This document shows positions 11,178 to 23,066 of a DNA stretch of 64,000 bases, piece by piece (the first letter of the stretch is position 1; each line of letters begins with the position of its first letter). This stretch comes from Acheta domesticus (Eukaryota; Arthropoda; Insecta; Orthoptera; Gryllidae): positions 103,505,271 to 103,569,270 of the forward strand of contig JAHLJT010008756.1 of NCBI GenBank assembly GCA_031308135.1, read 5' to 3'. The position numbers and the translations under genes were made by a program. The notes below the pieces were generated by a model. It made no database searches. It had not been told where the DNA came from and saw only the letters and a program-made list of their open reading frames with translations.

Positions 11178-13494
11178 AATAAATAGAGGCAAAATAGAGA
11201 ACTAAGTTTGTATTCTAAGTGTTGTCAAACGTATAAGTATAAAGGTGAGGACAAACAGAAGAAAATTAAGAACTTTACGGCGATAAAATAGTGTGTCAAG
11301 TTTGTATCCTAAATGTTGTCAAGTGTTTTACCCTGAAGCAGGGAAATAGTGGTAAACAATCATCAGAAGTAGCTCATCTGATATGTATCAGAAGCTAACC
11401 CTATTTTGATTCAGGAGGTTTTGCCCAAAAGGGATTAGTATAGGTACCTACATAAATATGTAGAAAGTTATGTAATGCTGGGGCAAAAAATGCTATTTTT
11501 GACAGAAAAATTTATCAGACTTTTCATCTATGATAGTATACTGTAATTCTATAATTATTTACTTCCATGTTACTAAAACATGATCAAATTATCCACATCA
11601 TCATTTACATATATTCACATCACAAATTATCCCATTTGAGGAATGATTAGGCTAATATCCTGACACAATTTTCAGTTTTTTGCTTCCATGAAATAGTTTA
11701 TTCAAATAATCAGTTGCGCAATATTGATAGATGTCGCTCTTAAATGACAATATGTTGAAATATTCTACAGCGATAATTCTACGGGCAGGTCCAACTCTCG
11801 CCGTTCAACTTCCACGTTTTTAATTACACGTTTCCAAAGATTTTTAGTTTTATTTCAGTTCATTTTAGAGTAATAATTCCTAAGACCACAAATGATCATA
11901 ATAGCTAACACTCAACCATAAGGAGAATGTTCGTACAATATTTGATTCGAAACCGTTTGGAAATGTTCAGAATTCCTTAAACCTTTTCTATCGATTAAAA
12001 AAGAAATATTTTTGAAATAAGGTAGCATGTAAGAAGCCTAAGTTTCTAAACATCATCTATCAAAATTTTATAAAATGCAAAGGAACTTGTGAATAAAGAG
12101 ATCACTGTATTTAATAAATGACTCGTTCAGCCAAAATTAAACCAAGAGTTCTTCCAGGAACCACGTGTAGTAAATCTCATTCGTTCATCACGTGAAACAC
12201 AACCGCAAATAGCATTCCATGTTATGTAAGTGTTTACATAATTCACGTTCAAGTAAACGCTTCCAAGTAGTCGAAACTAAAAAAATTCAGGAAAACGAAC
12301 TGCCACTTTCACAAAATGTTTCCTGCACAAACCTCTGCAGGAAATCTCAGTTCCTCCTTAAAACAGGGCAGTTACCCCGCGACCACAGAAGTCCATTCGT
12401 ATTAATATTTGTATTACAACTTTCACAACATCTGATGAACACGTGATAAAAAAATTTTAAGACCCATTTTGCAGTTGCTGTCTTAACTATTAAATGTCAT
12501 TTAGGTTAATTTGCATTTCTCGGATGGGGATAAAATACTTAAAATTTCAATGGTTATTTTCTCATTTTATGTCGAAAATGACAAAATGTGATTAAAAACG
12601 ACAAGGTACCTTTGGAGTGAAGTAAGAAGGTAACGACAGAAATAAAGAGAACTCTAACTTATACTTTTAGTAGTGCGTGATAATGTAATTTGGCTAAATT
12701 TGCTACTAATTATTAACTAATTAATAATTTAAATCATTATTAGTTAACACACTTTCTGAAATCATAGCGTGGTTTTGAACGTTTTAATCCATAAACGAAA
12801 AATAAACTTTCTTAATTTACACAATATGCGACTTATCGATTCCCAAAAGAAAAGATGCGCGTTCTTGAACCTTGCGGTAATCTTTCTTGTCAATAAGCGT
12901 CCTCCATAAGAATTTCTGCTAACCTGTAAAACCATCGTGTGTTCAAAATCATAATAATAATGATAATTAATTGAAAAAATGGAAATAAATTATAAATAAA
13001 TAATGAAAGAATAGGCATTTTTTTAAATTACTCACTCTAATGAGGTTAATATAGGTAATTCTAGGCAGCAAGGGGACCCAATTAGATTGGAAAATCGATG
13101 TGGTTTTGTAGTATTCAAACCTTGGACCCTGCAAACTTTCTAAAATTATACACTTAATCTTATCTGGTCTTGGAAAAATTTAATTAAGAAAGTATTGATA
13201 TATTTTGATCACCCTCTGAGTCAATAACCTCTATTTTAATACGACTTTTGACAAGTTTTCCTTGATCCATTGAGAAAATTCTCAGATATTCCTTTGATTA
13301 CTTCTGAACGTAAATGTAACTTCACTATCTAGGCACATTTTCTTACGTTCTCATTTTGCTACAAGTAAAAGAAATGAAGGGGGAGTAATTATTTGGTCAG
13401 GTAAATCATCAAATCAAATCTGAATTTTGCATATCCATGCAAATGGTTTCTAAAAATGGACTAAGAGTGGTACAGCAGTATATGCAGTTCTTTC
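11178..13494. other. No gene seen; HLE scrap at 11459-11530
   Basis: Mostly unique AT-rich DNA. AGTTTGTATYCTAARTGTTG is directly repeated near 11203 and 11299. At 11459-11530 there is a short HLE 5'-region remnant (AGAAAGTTATGTAATGCTG). An AT palindromic patch lies at about 12700-12755. The 75-codon frame at 12219-12446 has no recognisable domain. Confidence 0.45.
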
Positions 13495-14452
13495 TTGCAT
13501 TATTTCTAAATTTTACGATTTTAGAAAATTCAGAGAGTTTAACGAAAACGAGAACTACGCCATTTTTAAGCATGCTTGGCTCTGTCCGTAAAAAATTAAC
13601 AAAAATTTGAAATTTTATAAACTTGCATTAACTTCAAGGAGAAATTACGCGAAAACTTCTAGTTTAAAAAAATGTACAAGACCTTATTTAGAAATCGAAT
13701 TTTTTGTAAAAAGTAATTTATTTTAAACAAAAAATGTCTCTCGTCAATATTGTAGTTTCGCAATTTTCCTTTTTTCAACTTTTTAAAAATACTGTGTGTT
13801 CCCCGAAAATGGGACAGCGCCATTGTTTACAATAATTTGTCCCATTGGAGGAGATAATTTTTTTTAAACTTGGAGCTGTTTTTGAGAAAAAGTGTTTAAA
13901 AATTACTTTTTTGTTATTTAACTTCGCATCAACATCTAGGTCATTTGCGACCACTATTGGGTTTACATTACGTTACTGTAACTGTGAAGATGTCATGCTA
14001 TGGTGATGATAGGGGGTAAAAGGATGAACACAAATCAACCATGTCGAGGCGGGACTCGAACCTGCGAACCTTCGGCCTGAGAACGCTACGATACTACTAA
14101 CTTAGCGATCACCGGGGATCGGCAAAAATTACCTTTCTTTCAAGCAAAATTACGCAAAAACTACTCATATTTTCGAAAACTTTTACATGACCTTATTTAA
14201 ACAACCGATTGAATTCAGGAAAAAATCTTCCTTTTCAATATTGTAGTTGTAAGGATGAGGTAGTCATTTTCGTTATAAGACGAAAAAATCTTGAACTTTT
14301 GCAATTTTTGAAAAATAATAGATTACAACGAAAATGAGACATGCTAGAGAATGTAATTTACTACATTTATAAACAATATTGATCCACTTTTTCATTGCCA
14401 TGGTCCGTCAATATATGTATTGCTGCCGGAAAATCGCCGATTTCCTTTCGCC
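13495..14452 (-). mobile_element. HLE subfamily B copy interrupted by a SINE
   Basis: Minus-strand HLE body (TTCAGAGAGTTTAACGAAAA, AAAATTACGCAAAAACTACTC, then TCCACTTTTTCATTGCCA and TGCCGGAAAATCGCC near the 5' end). It is broken at about 13930-14120 by a SINE and lacks both terminal hairpins. Confidence 0.65.
13930..14118 (-). mobile_element. tRNA-derived SINE nested in HLE
   Basis: On the minus strand: tRNA-like head from 14118 (A box ATCGCTAAGTTAGTAG), B box GGTTCGAGTCC (complement of 14052-14062), then a body ending TAGATGTTGATGCGAAGTT plus an A-rich tail. That tail resembles the conserved 3' part of widespread insect SINEs (from memory, not checked). It post-dates the HLE it interrupts. 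Confidence 0.75.
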
Positions 14453-14454
14453 AT

Positions 14455-14625
14455 CCTTTCAACGTCCACCGCTAAAGCCGGGGTTCAAATCCCAGTTGAT
14501 GCGTTAGTAGTAGTCAGACCGCTCGCGACTGGTTCGCGGCAGGATTTCTTGGTGTCCTCCCGTTTCTGTCCTTACCTTTCCACCATTCCATCATTGCTCC
14601 ACAATCATTATTATATCTACATAAT
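14455..14625 (+). mobile_element. Probable SINE remnant
   Basis: GGTTCAAATCC at 14482-14492 fits a pol III B box. The following GGTGTCCTCCCGTTTC and TTTCCACCATTCCAT resemble a SINE body. The A box is poor and no target duplication was found. Confidence 0.4.
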
Positions 14626-14924
14626 TGCCTCTCTACCAAAATTATTCACCCAAAATCTCTGGAGCGAACATTTCTTGCTAATAAATATTATCAACAACTC
14701 TTTTTTACTTTATTCATAATTACATTATATATCTTTATTCATTATTTTACTATGTAAACTAAAAGAGAGAGTATTCTGTGGTTTGAGAAAACGAGCTGAG
14801 ATTATACTTCCCTTCATACGCCACAAACATTTTTTACTGTTTTTAGCGATAAGAAAACAAAAAAAAACTAGAGAGGTGGTCTAAACTATACAGTTACACT
14901 TTTGTTGGAGAAACGTTCCCAGTA

Positions 14925-15180
14925 GACCGAATTGCCTGCTCCGGAGCGCCGCCGGTTTCGCCGCCCGGAATTTCCTGCCGAGCTGGAGCTCCTCGTCATC
15001 CCACGCCCATTGCGCGCGCCCCTCGACGCACGTGAGCGCCCCTCCCCCACCCCCTTCCCCCCCTCCCTCCCGACGGGCGCGGGCGGCCACCCGGAAGGAA
15101 AACGACGCGGCAACGTGCAGGCGCTCCAACTACGCGGTGCCAACGTGCAGTCGGGCAGTGAGACGGACGAGTGTGACAGG
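14925..15180. promoter_or_regulatory. GC-rich, CpG-dense island
   Basis: Sharp GC-rich block with an E-box CACGTG at 15029-15034, C-rich runs and CAACGTGCAG repeated at about 15112 and 15139. Frames on both strands are open because of composition. Possible promoter island; no gene is attached to it here. Confidence 0.35.
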
Positions 15181-16110
15181 TTGATTTATTTAGTTATTTA
15201 GTTTGATGGCCGCTAATTTTTTTTTATTTAGTTACTTAACCTCAGAACAGGGGATGGAACAGGATGCGATTGGGAGGAAGCAATATTTAGCGTCTGGAAA
15301 GCAAGCAAGCTTTCATTTAAACTTTGGCTCTGTGAAGCAACAAAAACTGGACTCAAGGTCTTAGAAATGAGGCTAAAGTAACCAGAATGCACTACATATT
15401 TCAGGTATGTGCATTTTATAGAATTATACAATATAAAAATGAATAAATGCATTAGCATAATTGTTATTAAATTAATATTTTTTTATATTTGGTGTAGTTT
15501 CTAATTGTATAGAAACAGTTACGCTGGGAAAAAACTTAACTGACAGTTTTTTGTAGCGCCACTGAGAGGCCTAATTATTATTCCATTATACAAACTGAGA
15601 TGAAATACAATATTTTAAACGTTCCGTACCAGCACAATTTAATATTATCTTCAAACAATATGATGACAAATTTTCTCACTAAATTCAAAGTAGTATCAAA
15701 CATTACGAAATAATATCCAGAGAAGTAAAAACATTTTAGATCGATCATCCATAACCCTATTTATTGTTCCCAGAATTTCCTCTTCCCTTCACTCGCCATT
15801 CATTTCTCTCCAATTCATTCATTTCTCTCGTCTTTGTTTATTAAAATTCTCGTTATATTATTTGCATCTTGCTGAATTCTCCTTCTTTCACCATCCGTAG
15901 CGTCCACCACATATTTTTTTCATATTCCTCACCTTCCTTCCCTCCAGCAATTTCTCTTCTCTCATTTACCTCTCTTCCTTTATTCCCTGGGTATTCATAA
16001 TGTATTTCGTCTCTTTTCTCACATTCCATACGCTCTTCTTCTTCTGGATACATTTACATGTTTTCTGCTTCAATGGATGAAACACTCATTTTAATATGAT
16101 TGTAAATATT
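15181..16110. other. No gene seen; pyrimidine-rich tract
   Basis: AT-rich sequence followed by a C/T-biased stretch at about 15755-16050 (repeated CTTCC, TCTCTCC, TTCATTTCTCTC). Minus-strand purine-rich frames there are low complexity. Confidence 0.45.
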
Positions 16111-17380
16111 ACTTTCTTGCTCTTACTTCGTAAGAAGAGAAAGTACTGTAATCCTGCACCGAAAAACGGTGAATGTTTGACAGAAAAACTCTTATTGCCG
16201 GGTCCTGGTAACGAAAAAGTGGATAAATCTTGCACCTACACATAGAAAATGACTTTCTTTAACACGCTGCGAAGTCAGAATACATATTTTGTGGGTCCTT
16301 GATAACGAAAAATCGATTGCAAACAAAACATCTGGCTGCCTGTTCGTCCGTCCGTCCGTTTATCCAGCTGTCTGTCCGTCCATCGGTCTGTCAGTCCATC
16401 TGTTGTCAATGATAGCACCTAAACCGTTCAAATTTTCTCCAAAATGTATATACTCCGATTGATTTAAACGAACTTGAGGCCTTCTAACCTTTGAAGTCCC
16501 TGTTTTTGCAAAAGTGCAATTTTTTAGCGTCTCCCTTGAACTATAATATCGAAGATAAAAAGTTTTTTCTGAATGAAATTTGTTCTTTAAACAAATTTTA
16601 AAGACTCTCTACCTGTTCTGACAGGTTTCTATAGAAATATGTTTATTAAAGACATTTACAAATTTTCGAAAATATGAGTAGTTTTTGCGTGAAATACAGA
16701 CAATTTTTAATTTTTTAATATTTTTTTCTCAAAAACGACTCCACATTTTTTCTTTAAATTTTCTTCTTTATCTATCAGAAGATTGTAAAAAGGTGTCGGT
16801 AGTCTCATTTCCAGGGAACTCGCTGTATTTTAGAAAATTGCAAAAAGCTAACATTTCAGATCTCCAAAATTGAAGATGGGGATTTTCGCCTTAAACAAAA
16901 TCTCTTCTAAAAATTCAACTCTTTAAAAAATGTCGCATACATTTTTTTAAAAAACAGGTAATAGTTTTCTCATAGTTTTTGCTTGAAATTAATGCATTTT
17001 TTCTAAAAAAAACAAATTTTTCACAAATGCCGCTCCAAATTCTTCCTTTTAATTGTTTCCACGAATACAACAAAGGACGCTTAAAAGAATGGCGCAGGTC
17101 TAATTTTCGTTTATCTCTCGGAATTTTTGAAAACTGCGTATTGGAAATAAGGAAGAGACATTTAGATTTTGAAGCGTCGGTCCAAGTTGGTACATGACAG
17201 CGGGTACTTGGTGTAGCGGTTTGATACAAAGAGAGTTACCTCAGGGTACCTGATCTTGAGTCTCGGCGTGGGAAAAAAATTGCTGGTTGAAAACGTGTTT
17301 TATAGGTTCATGTAGTAATGTAATATTGCGGAGAAGTTGCAAATAATGTGAAAAATTATGTGGTTTGGTAGCACCACTAG
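16111..17380 (+). mobile_element. HLE subfamily B, both ends present
   Basis: The 5' end ACTTTCTTGCTC (16111) pairs with GAGAAAGT at 16137-16144. A GTCC/GTCT microsatellite lies at about 16345-16395. The 3' end has a GTGGT...ACCAC stem at 17360-17376 and CTAG at 17377-17380. It carries a nested SINE head near 17196-17285. The internal body is diverged from subfamily A. Confidence 0.7.
17196..17285 (+). mobile_element. tRNA-like SINE head nested in HLE
   Basis: TGGTGTAGCGG (about 17210) is a good A box and GATCTTGAGTCTCGGC (about 17250) a degenerate B box at tRNA-like spacing. It is not a functional tRNA: no complete cloverleaf was seen. Confidence 0.5.
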
Positions 17381-17449
17381 TTTCTTCGAGAGATGTAATT
17401 TTTTGAACATAATAATTAAACATGATTTTTTAATGCCAAATAGAATTTC

Positions 17450-17535
17450 TCATGAAATATTGTGCATGTCGTATGTACGCAGTAGTCTTTCAGTACCTAG
17501 CAGGTTCAAACCCGGTTCCTGCCTCAAGGTTATTT
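17450..17535 (+). repeat. Possible tRNA-like/SINE trace
   Basis: GCAGGTTCAAACCCGGTTCCTGC-like T-arm/B-box sequence at about 17500-17523, without a convincing A box. Confidence 0.25.
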
Positions 17536-17569
17536 ATTAATGTTAATCACATTGGTTCAAAGAGTAAAA

Positions 17570-18259
17570 CCAGTGGTGCTAAAATAACATGTACTCTCTC
17601 ATCTGTATTTTCACGCACAATTACGCGAAAATTGTTCATGGCCTTATTTCAAAATCTATCTTTAAAGAACAGATTAGGACTGGAGAATCTCTATCTTGAA
17701 TATTTTTTAGTTGTAGAAGACTGAAAAAAACGTGAACTTTTGCAATTTTCTAAAAATCAGGGTTTTCAACGAACATTGACACCTGCACTATTCTCTTAAA
17801 CAACCTTCACACTATCCAACAACAAAATTTAATCAAAAATTACAGAGACTTTCTTTGAAAATTTGGAAAATGTCCGATGTAAAGTACCCTCCAAAATTCA
17901 AATATCGGTTTCAAATTGAAGGGGCCGCGACATCAGTCAAATCGATTTGGGGTATATCAATCTTGGAGAAAATTAGCCGCAAGTATTGTTTACAGACTCA
18001 CGGGCAGACGGACAGACGAACAGACGGACGGAGAGACGGACAGACGGACGGACAGACAGACAGATTTTTCGGTATCAAGGTCCTACATAACACGGGTTCT
18101 GGCTATAACACGTGATAGAGGATGTTTTTCTAAATTTAGCAACTGGATTTATCCACTTTTTCGTTACTAGGGCCATGTAGTGAGAGTTTTTCTGACGAAA
18201 ATTCGCCGTTTTTTCCCCGAGCATTATATTACTTTCTCTCTTCTCCGTAACGAGAAAGT
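17570..18259 (-). mobile_element. HLE subfamily B, short copy
   Basis: Minus strand. The 3' end has decayed to CCAG at 17570-17573. At the 5' end, GAGAAAGT at 18252-18259 is the complement of ACTTTCTC. A GACA/GACG microsatellite lies at about 18003-18062. At about 690 bp it has lost internal modules. It faces the previous copy tail to tail. Confidence 0.75.
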
Positions 18260-18756
18260 AACTAGTAATATAGAAAACTAGGAAAATTATCCTTAGAAAG
18301 AACCCGTGAGATGTGTAGTAGTTTATCTTACGATAGTAAGTTATATTGTTGTCTATTTCTTTACCTTTCAATTTCTGGGATTTCTCTTAATAAAGCAACA
18401 TATATTTTTATTATGCTGTAATGTTATTCGCCTATTTTAACTTTGTTTTCTAAGTAGTAACTTTTAGTAAATTGGAATCTTCATGCATCATCTTTTGATT
18501 GGACCCGTTTTTGTACTTTTGAATCTTCATCCAACGATTCAGGATTATGGGTAGTCCTCACACAAAATATTGTTAGGTAATTCATTGTAATTGTTGGAAA
18601 AAATTTCAATTTATTTCGTTTCATTTGTATTAACTATGTTAATAATGCTCATTTATAATCACACCTTATTTGCGTTTATCAGTGTCCGTAAAAATATACA
18701 ATTTGCTTACGAAAGTATATATTATTTGAGGAAAGGCTCATAATCTATACGGAATT
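18260..18756. other. No gene seen
   Basis: AT-rich unique sequence without coding signal. Confidence 0.4.
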
Positions 18757-18778
18757 CACACACACACACACACACGCA

Positions 18779-18856
<78 letters not shown>

Positions 18857-18857
18857 A
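18757..18857. repeat. (CA)n(TA)n microsatellite
   Basis: Long CA array with a few CG/TG variants running into a TA array. Confidence 0.97.
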
Positions 18858-19089
18858 CCAACTCTTTGAATCTATAGAGACAAAATATATTTCTTCGAGA
18901 GCATAGAATAATTCAAAGAAGGGACATCACGAGAAATTCTAAATTAAGTATGATTAGCTATTTTGCTTGTATTTTCTCCAAAATAAAAAAAGCACAAAAC
19001 AACTCGTCAGCCACAATAGAGAGAAGTCACACAATTTTTTTCCTACTCACAAATTTTTCCAAAATGAAGTAATGGAAGTAATCAAAATT

Positions 19090-19600
19090 AAAAAGAATTT
19101 TTCGTTTTGCGCCTACAAGCCCGCCCGCTCGAACTTTGTACACCTCTTCTCTAATCGAAATCAGGGCAACGCCTTCAACGGAGGCAATTAATTTTTAAGA
19201 AAGGTTAAATTCGTGAAAGGGCCGCCCTCGAGATTAAATCGAGAGTAAAAATAGCTGCTCATCCGATAACGCGTCGCCTCGTCTTCCTTCCCGTGCGGGC
19301 GGCGCCCGCTAGTTTGCGCCGGATTCAACGCGTTCCTCTCGAAACGTAGGCGGCGACACATCCAGGAGGGCAGCCAGGCTGATGTATTACACCCGAAATA
19401 GCGATTTAAAGCTGCACCTCTGCTTCATACGCCCGTTAATAAACCCCTCGCGGGTCTCCGCCGCCGCGTCTTGGCGGCCAGGAGGACAGACTCGCGCGTC
19501 GCGGCGGGGATCACGTTCCCTGCAACCCAGTGGCTTCCGGCGCCATCGACGAAGGGGACTCGCTGATTTGGAAGTTCATAGCGAATTGTCTTCATAATCC
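19090..19600. promoter_or_regulatory. GC-rich island, possible regulatory element
   Basis: CpG-rich block with distinct non-repetitive motifs (CTCGAGATTAAATCGAG palindrome near 19228-19244; AGCGATTTAAAGCTGCACC near 19400). The mixture of GC-rich DNA with AT-rich conserved-looking motifs resembles insect promoter or enhancer islands. The 71-codon frame 19382-19597 is not recognised. Confidence 0.35.
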
Positions 19601-19643
19601 AACTTCTTTGCTCGTGAAATGGTTGGACAACTTGGATTAAAAA

Positions 19644-20345
19644 CTATGGTGCTACAACAGCAGATACTTTCTCACATTAAGTATTTCAATTTTTGAAAAT
19701 TCAGAGAGTTCAACGAAAAATGTCACCCATTCTTTTAACCGTCTTTTCGTCTCTCGATGGAAAAAATTAAAAATTTGGAGATCAATTTCGGAATGTTTTT
19801 GAAAAAACTTTTTAAAAATTTTAATAATTTCCTATATTCCGCGCAAAATTACACGAAAACTACTCATATTATCCAAAAATTAAACATGACTTATTGTAAG
19901 ATCTATCTTTAAAGAACAGATTCCATTAAGGAAAAAAATCTCTATCTTCAATATTATAGGAAGACGTGGCCAGATAAAATGCACGTTTGCATTTTCCAAA
20001 ACTCTTTCAACGAACATGAGACCTGCACCATTCTCTTAAGCGTCCTTCAAGCTACCCGAGAACAAAGTTAAATCAAAATATTTGGATCCATTTTTGAGAA
20101 TACTTTGATAATGTTTTTCGAGGCTACATACAAAATACGCTCAAAAATCAAAACATCCGTTTGAAACTGCCCAACCCTCGAGTTTGCCCAGATCGATCGG
20201 AAAATGTCAATTTTTGAGAAAATCGACTGAATGTTTAGGCGCTAGCGTTGACCGTAGACGAACAGACAGGCGTTTTTGATGATAATCAATTTTTCAGTAT
20301 CAAGGGTCATCATAGATTCTAGCTACGCCACGAGTTATAGTGGCT
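19644..20345 (-). mobile_element. HLE subfamily B copy, 5' end missing
   Basis: The 3' end at 19644 (CTAT in place of CTAG) is followed by a stem of GTGCT/AGCAC type and ACTTTCTC, i.e. a 3' subterminal repeat GAGAAAGT on the element strand. The body runs to about 20345, where the 5' hairpin region is lost. Confidence 0.65.
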
Positions 20346-21086
20346 TTCCTCGTCAGTTTGGTATCGAGGGAATGCGAATATAATGCTATTAAAAGAAAGT
20401 TGAATTCTGAACATTGGTCTCTGAGCATCGAGTTGGTCCATGTATTTGCTCTTACTTGGATGCGCTTATGCTTGTTGGTACATGTATTTTCTGTATTTGT
20501 TCATCACAGACAAATACTTCCATCTTTAAATAAAATCTCTTTGCTAATGAAATCGCTTTTCTAATGTTAAATCACCCAGAAACAATATTTAAAATAATTA
20601 AGTGTTTTGCCTTTTTATTGACACATGAAACCTTTTTTAATGTGATTGTTATTTCCTACTTTCTCTTCAGAATTGAAAAACTGTCTGAAGCTAGCCATCA
20701 TTTTATTATAACTAATAGTTTGTCGCTTGTCATTAATATCCAGGTAGATTACAGGAATCCAGATTAGAAACACAATGTTTTACGGGGTTTTTAAATGCTA
20801 CATTACCTTGGAGTGGCATCTAGATTCATTAAAGATGAGAACAATACTATTTTGGTGTAATTTATTAGGAGTATTTATACTTTTGCATGCACTTAATTAT
20901 AATTTCTCAGTGGAAAGTGATTTCATAGAACGTATAACATCATACCTCGTATGCATTAAACTTCGTATATTGTTAGGATGCTTCTCAAACAAAAAAGAAA
21001 TACATGTGCTATTCCATCAAAGAGGTTACTGACCGCCATGTCACGTATACATCCGAACCTGAGTTGACAGAAAACTGAAACGAAAC
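20346..21086. other. No gene seen; AT-rich
   Basis: Three short plus-strand frames (20340-20564, 20564-20767, 20775-21032) have no recognisable domain and low-complexity hydrophobic composition. They could hide exons but nothing supports it. Confidence 0.4.
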
Positions 21087-22066
21087 GTGAATCCTAGGGA
21101 GGAACACTTTGTCGACAAGCCTCTTCCCAGCTTGAACGAAACCAACGAGTGCGGAAATGCACTCCCTGACGCAGCGGCACTCTCCCGTTACGTCACATTA
21201 CGTCACGTCACGTCCTGTCGCCAGCGTCGCGGCGCGGCGCGGCGCGGCGCCCCACGCGGGCGCGCACTTGCCGTGAGCGTCAGCGGCCGGCGCTGCTGGC
21301 GGGAGCATGCCACGCCCCCGCGGCGCTGCCGAGCTGCTGGGCGGCGACGGCGGCGGCGGCGACGGTGGCGGCGGATCCCACGCCGCCACTCGAGGCCACC
21401 GGCCAGCAGCGTCACTCGCACTCGCCGCACCGCGCGTCACTCGACGAGGCACCACTACGACGGCCGACGCGACGCGGAGGGCCTTCTCCAGAAGATGCGT
21501 GTCGCACTGGTCGCTGGCCACGCGTCACACTCGCGCACTCAGTCCGGGGGGGGGGCGACGCCGCCGCTCACGGGCGGAAGCTGCGCTACGTGTCCCGGCG
21601 GCGGCGGCGGCCCGGTGGCAGCATGGCGACGCCTGCTGGCGACTGCCCCTCTGGGGCTGCTGCTGCTGCTGCTGCTGCCACTTGGCTCTACTCCGCCTCT
21701 CGCGCGCTCGCGGCCCCGACTGCCCGCCACCTCCGCCGCCGCCGTGCGATCGACCCACGCCGCCCTCCCGCCGCCGCCGCCACCGCCGCCGCCGCCCGCC
21801 CAGATTAGCATACGTCTTACCTGACCGAGGCGCGGGTGCCCTGACCGCGGCGTGGCGCGGCGCGGAGCCGCTGGCCGGCCGGCCGGCCGACCGGCCCCGC
21901 CCGCGCGAGGGCGGCCCGCGCCGCCTCCCCCGCCGCCGCCGCCGCCGCCGATGACCCATTTAAAAGCGCGCGGCTTCTGGCGTCCGACTTCCCCTGCGCC
22001 CCCGAGGAATCCACAGCTCCCGCTGTCGCCGACGTCGTCACCTCAACGGGCTGCGATATCGATAGC
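21087..22066. promoter_or_regulatory. Strong CpG island with promoter-like motifs
   Basis: The largest GC-rich block (about 1 kb), with GGC/CCG runs, a (CTG)n run near 21655-21679, a TATA-like TTTAAAAG at 21959-21966 and a DRE-type TATCGATA at 22057-22064 next to CAGGTGG. DRE is a known insect housekeeping core-promoter element. Long open frames on both strands (Ala/Arg/Pro/Gly-rich) look compositional. I infer a promoter or 5' exon of a gene whose coding exons are not visible nearby; direction unresolved. Confidence 0.5.
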
Positions 22067-22664
22067 AGGTGGTGCCCCCAATAATACGATCTCTTGGATG
22101 CGGCACTTTTCGACCACCCAATAAGACAAGCATTGACCCACTCTTGGCTAAAATAGAGATTTTTTTCGTTAGTCTTATTCAATATCTAGACTCTCTAAAA
22201 ATAGGTCTATGTATTTTCACATGTTTATTTGCTCCTTTTAAAATAACTTTTCTCCACATGCATGCACCTCCAAATGCGGCTTGAATTAAGTAATCTTAAC
22301 AAACTAAACTTACCTCTGCACATAACGGCGCTACACGTCTGCGCACATATCTGCGCTCCACATCTGCATAAAATTGTGTGTAGAAATAATAATGGGATGT
22401 CACATTTATCAATGAAAATCTCCTTAAATTTTTTAACAAAGATTTTTATCTACTGTCCCTTCTGATGCTTCGTTGAAGTACATCACTATTGGTTTTTCAT
22501 AATTCATTTCCATACATTCATTGAGAATTCTTTCTTTGAATCAAGTTTCTGAATTTATCTGGAACAAAAAAATACGCTTCTGAGAAGATAAGTCAGTAAT
22601 CAGCTGGCATTGAAAATAAACAAGCAAAACATTTATTTATTTGTTTATCGTATGGGTTATTTTG
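22067..22664. other. No gene seen
   Basis: AT-rich, with short uninformative frames. If the adjacent island is a plus-strand promoter, this would be intron or 5' UTR. Confidence 0.35.
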
Positions 22665-23066
22665 CGGGTACGTCGCTATTGGTCGTGGAACCGCACTCGT
22701 GCATTTGACTCGGGCTTTCTTTGAAGCTTACCTCGGCGGGGGTCTAGGGCACCTTCTTCGAGCAGGCACGTCCCACGGGCATCCTCTTAAACGCCTGGAT
22801 GTCGTTCTCACTTTCTCCGCCAGATGAAGATCCCAGTTAACTATATCCAAACTATCTGCTTGGAACATCGTGAGATCTCGTTTGGGGCGGAAAATTGCGA
22901 GAGGAATTCAATTGTGACGGGCACCTGCCAGGGTTCTTACAAACCACTAGCAGGACATGGACACTGGGCTTTTCCTCCCTTCGAAAATCCACGCTCCTTA
23001 GCTGGGATCGAACTCACTCACTGGGGTTTATAGGCCTGCAAGTTGACCATTAGCGAAAAGATGCCA
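22665..23066 (-). mobile_element. Probable tRNA-derived SINE
   Basis: On the minus strand from about 23066: TCGCTAATGGTCAACTTG resembles an A box and AGTTCGATCCC (complement of 23004-23014) is a near-consensus B box. A GC-richer body follows, unlike the flanks. Left boundary uncertain; no target duplication found. Confidence 0.55.

Noticed and set aside
13930..17535. tRNA genes
   Set aside because: A and B boxes are present, but the acceptor and anticodon stems do not form; they are SINE heads.
17916..18170. Arg/Thr/Asp-rich peptides over the GACA/GACG array
   Set aside because: Translation of the HLE microsatellite in two frames.
21087..21959. Long Ala/Arg/Pro-rich open frames (up to 245 codons) on both strands
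   Set aside because: All frames are open because the block is very GC-rich; there are no domains, and overlapping frames on both strands cannot all be genes.
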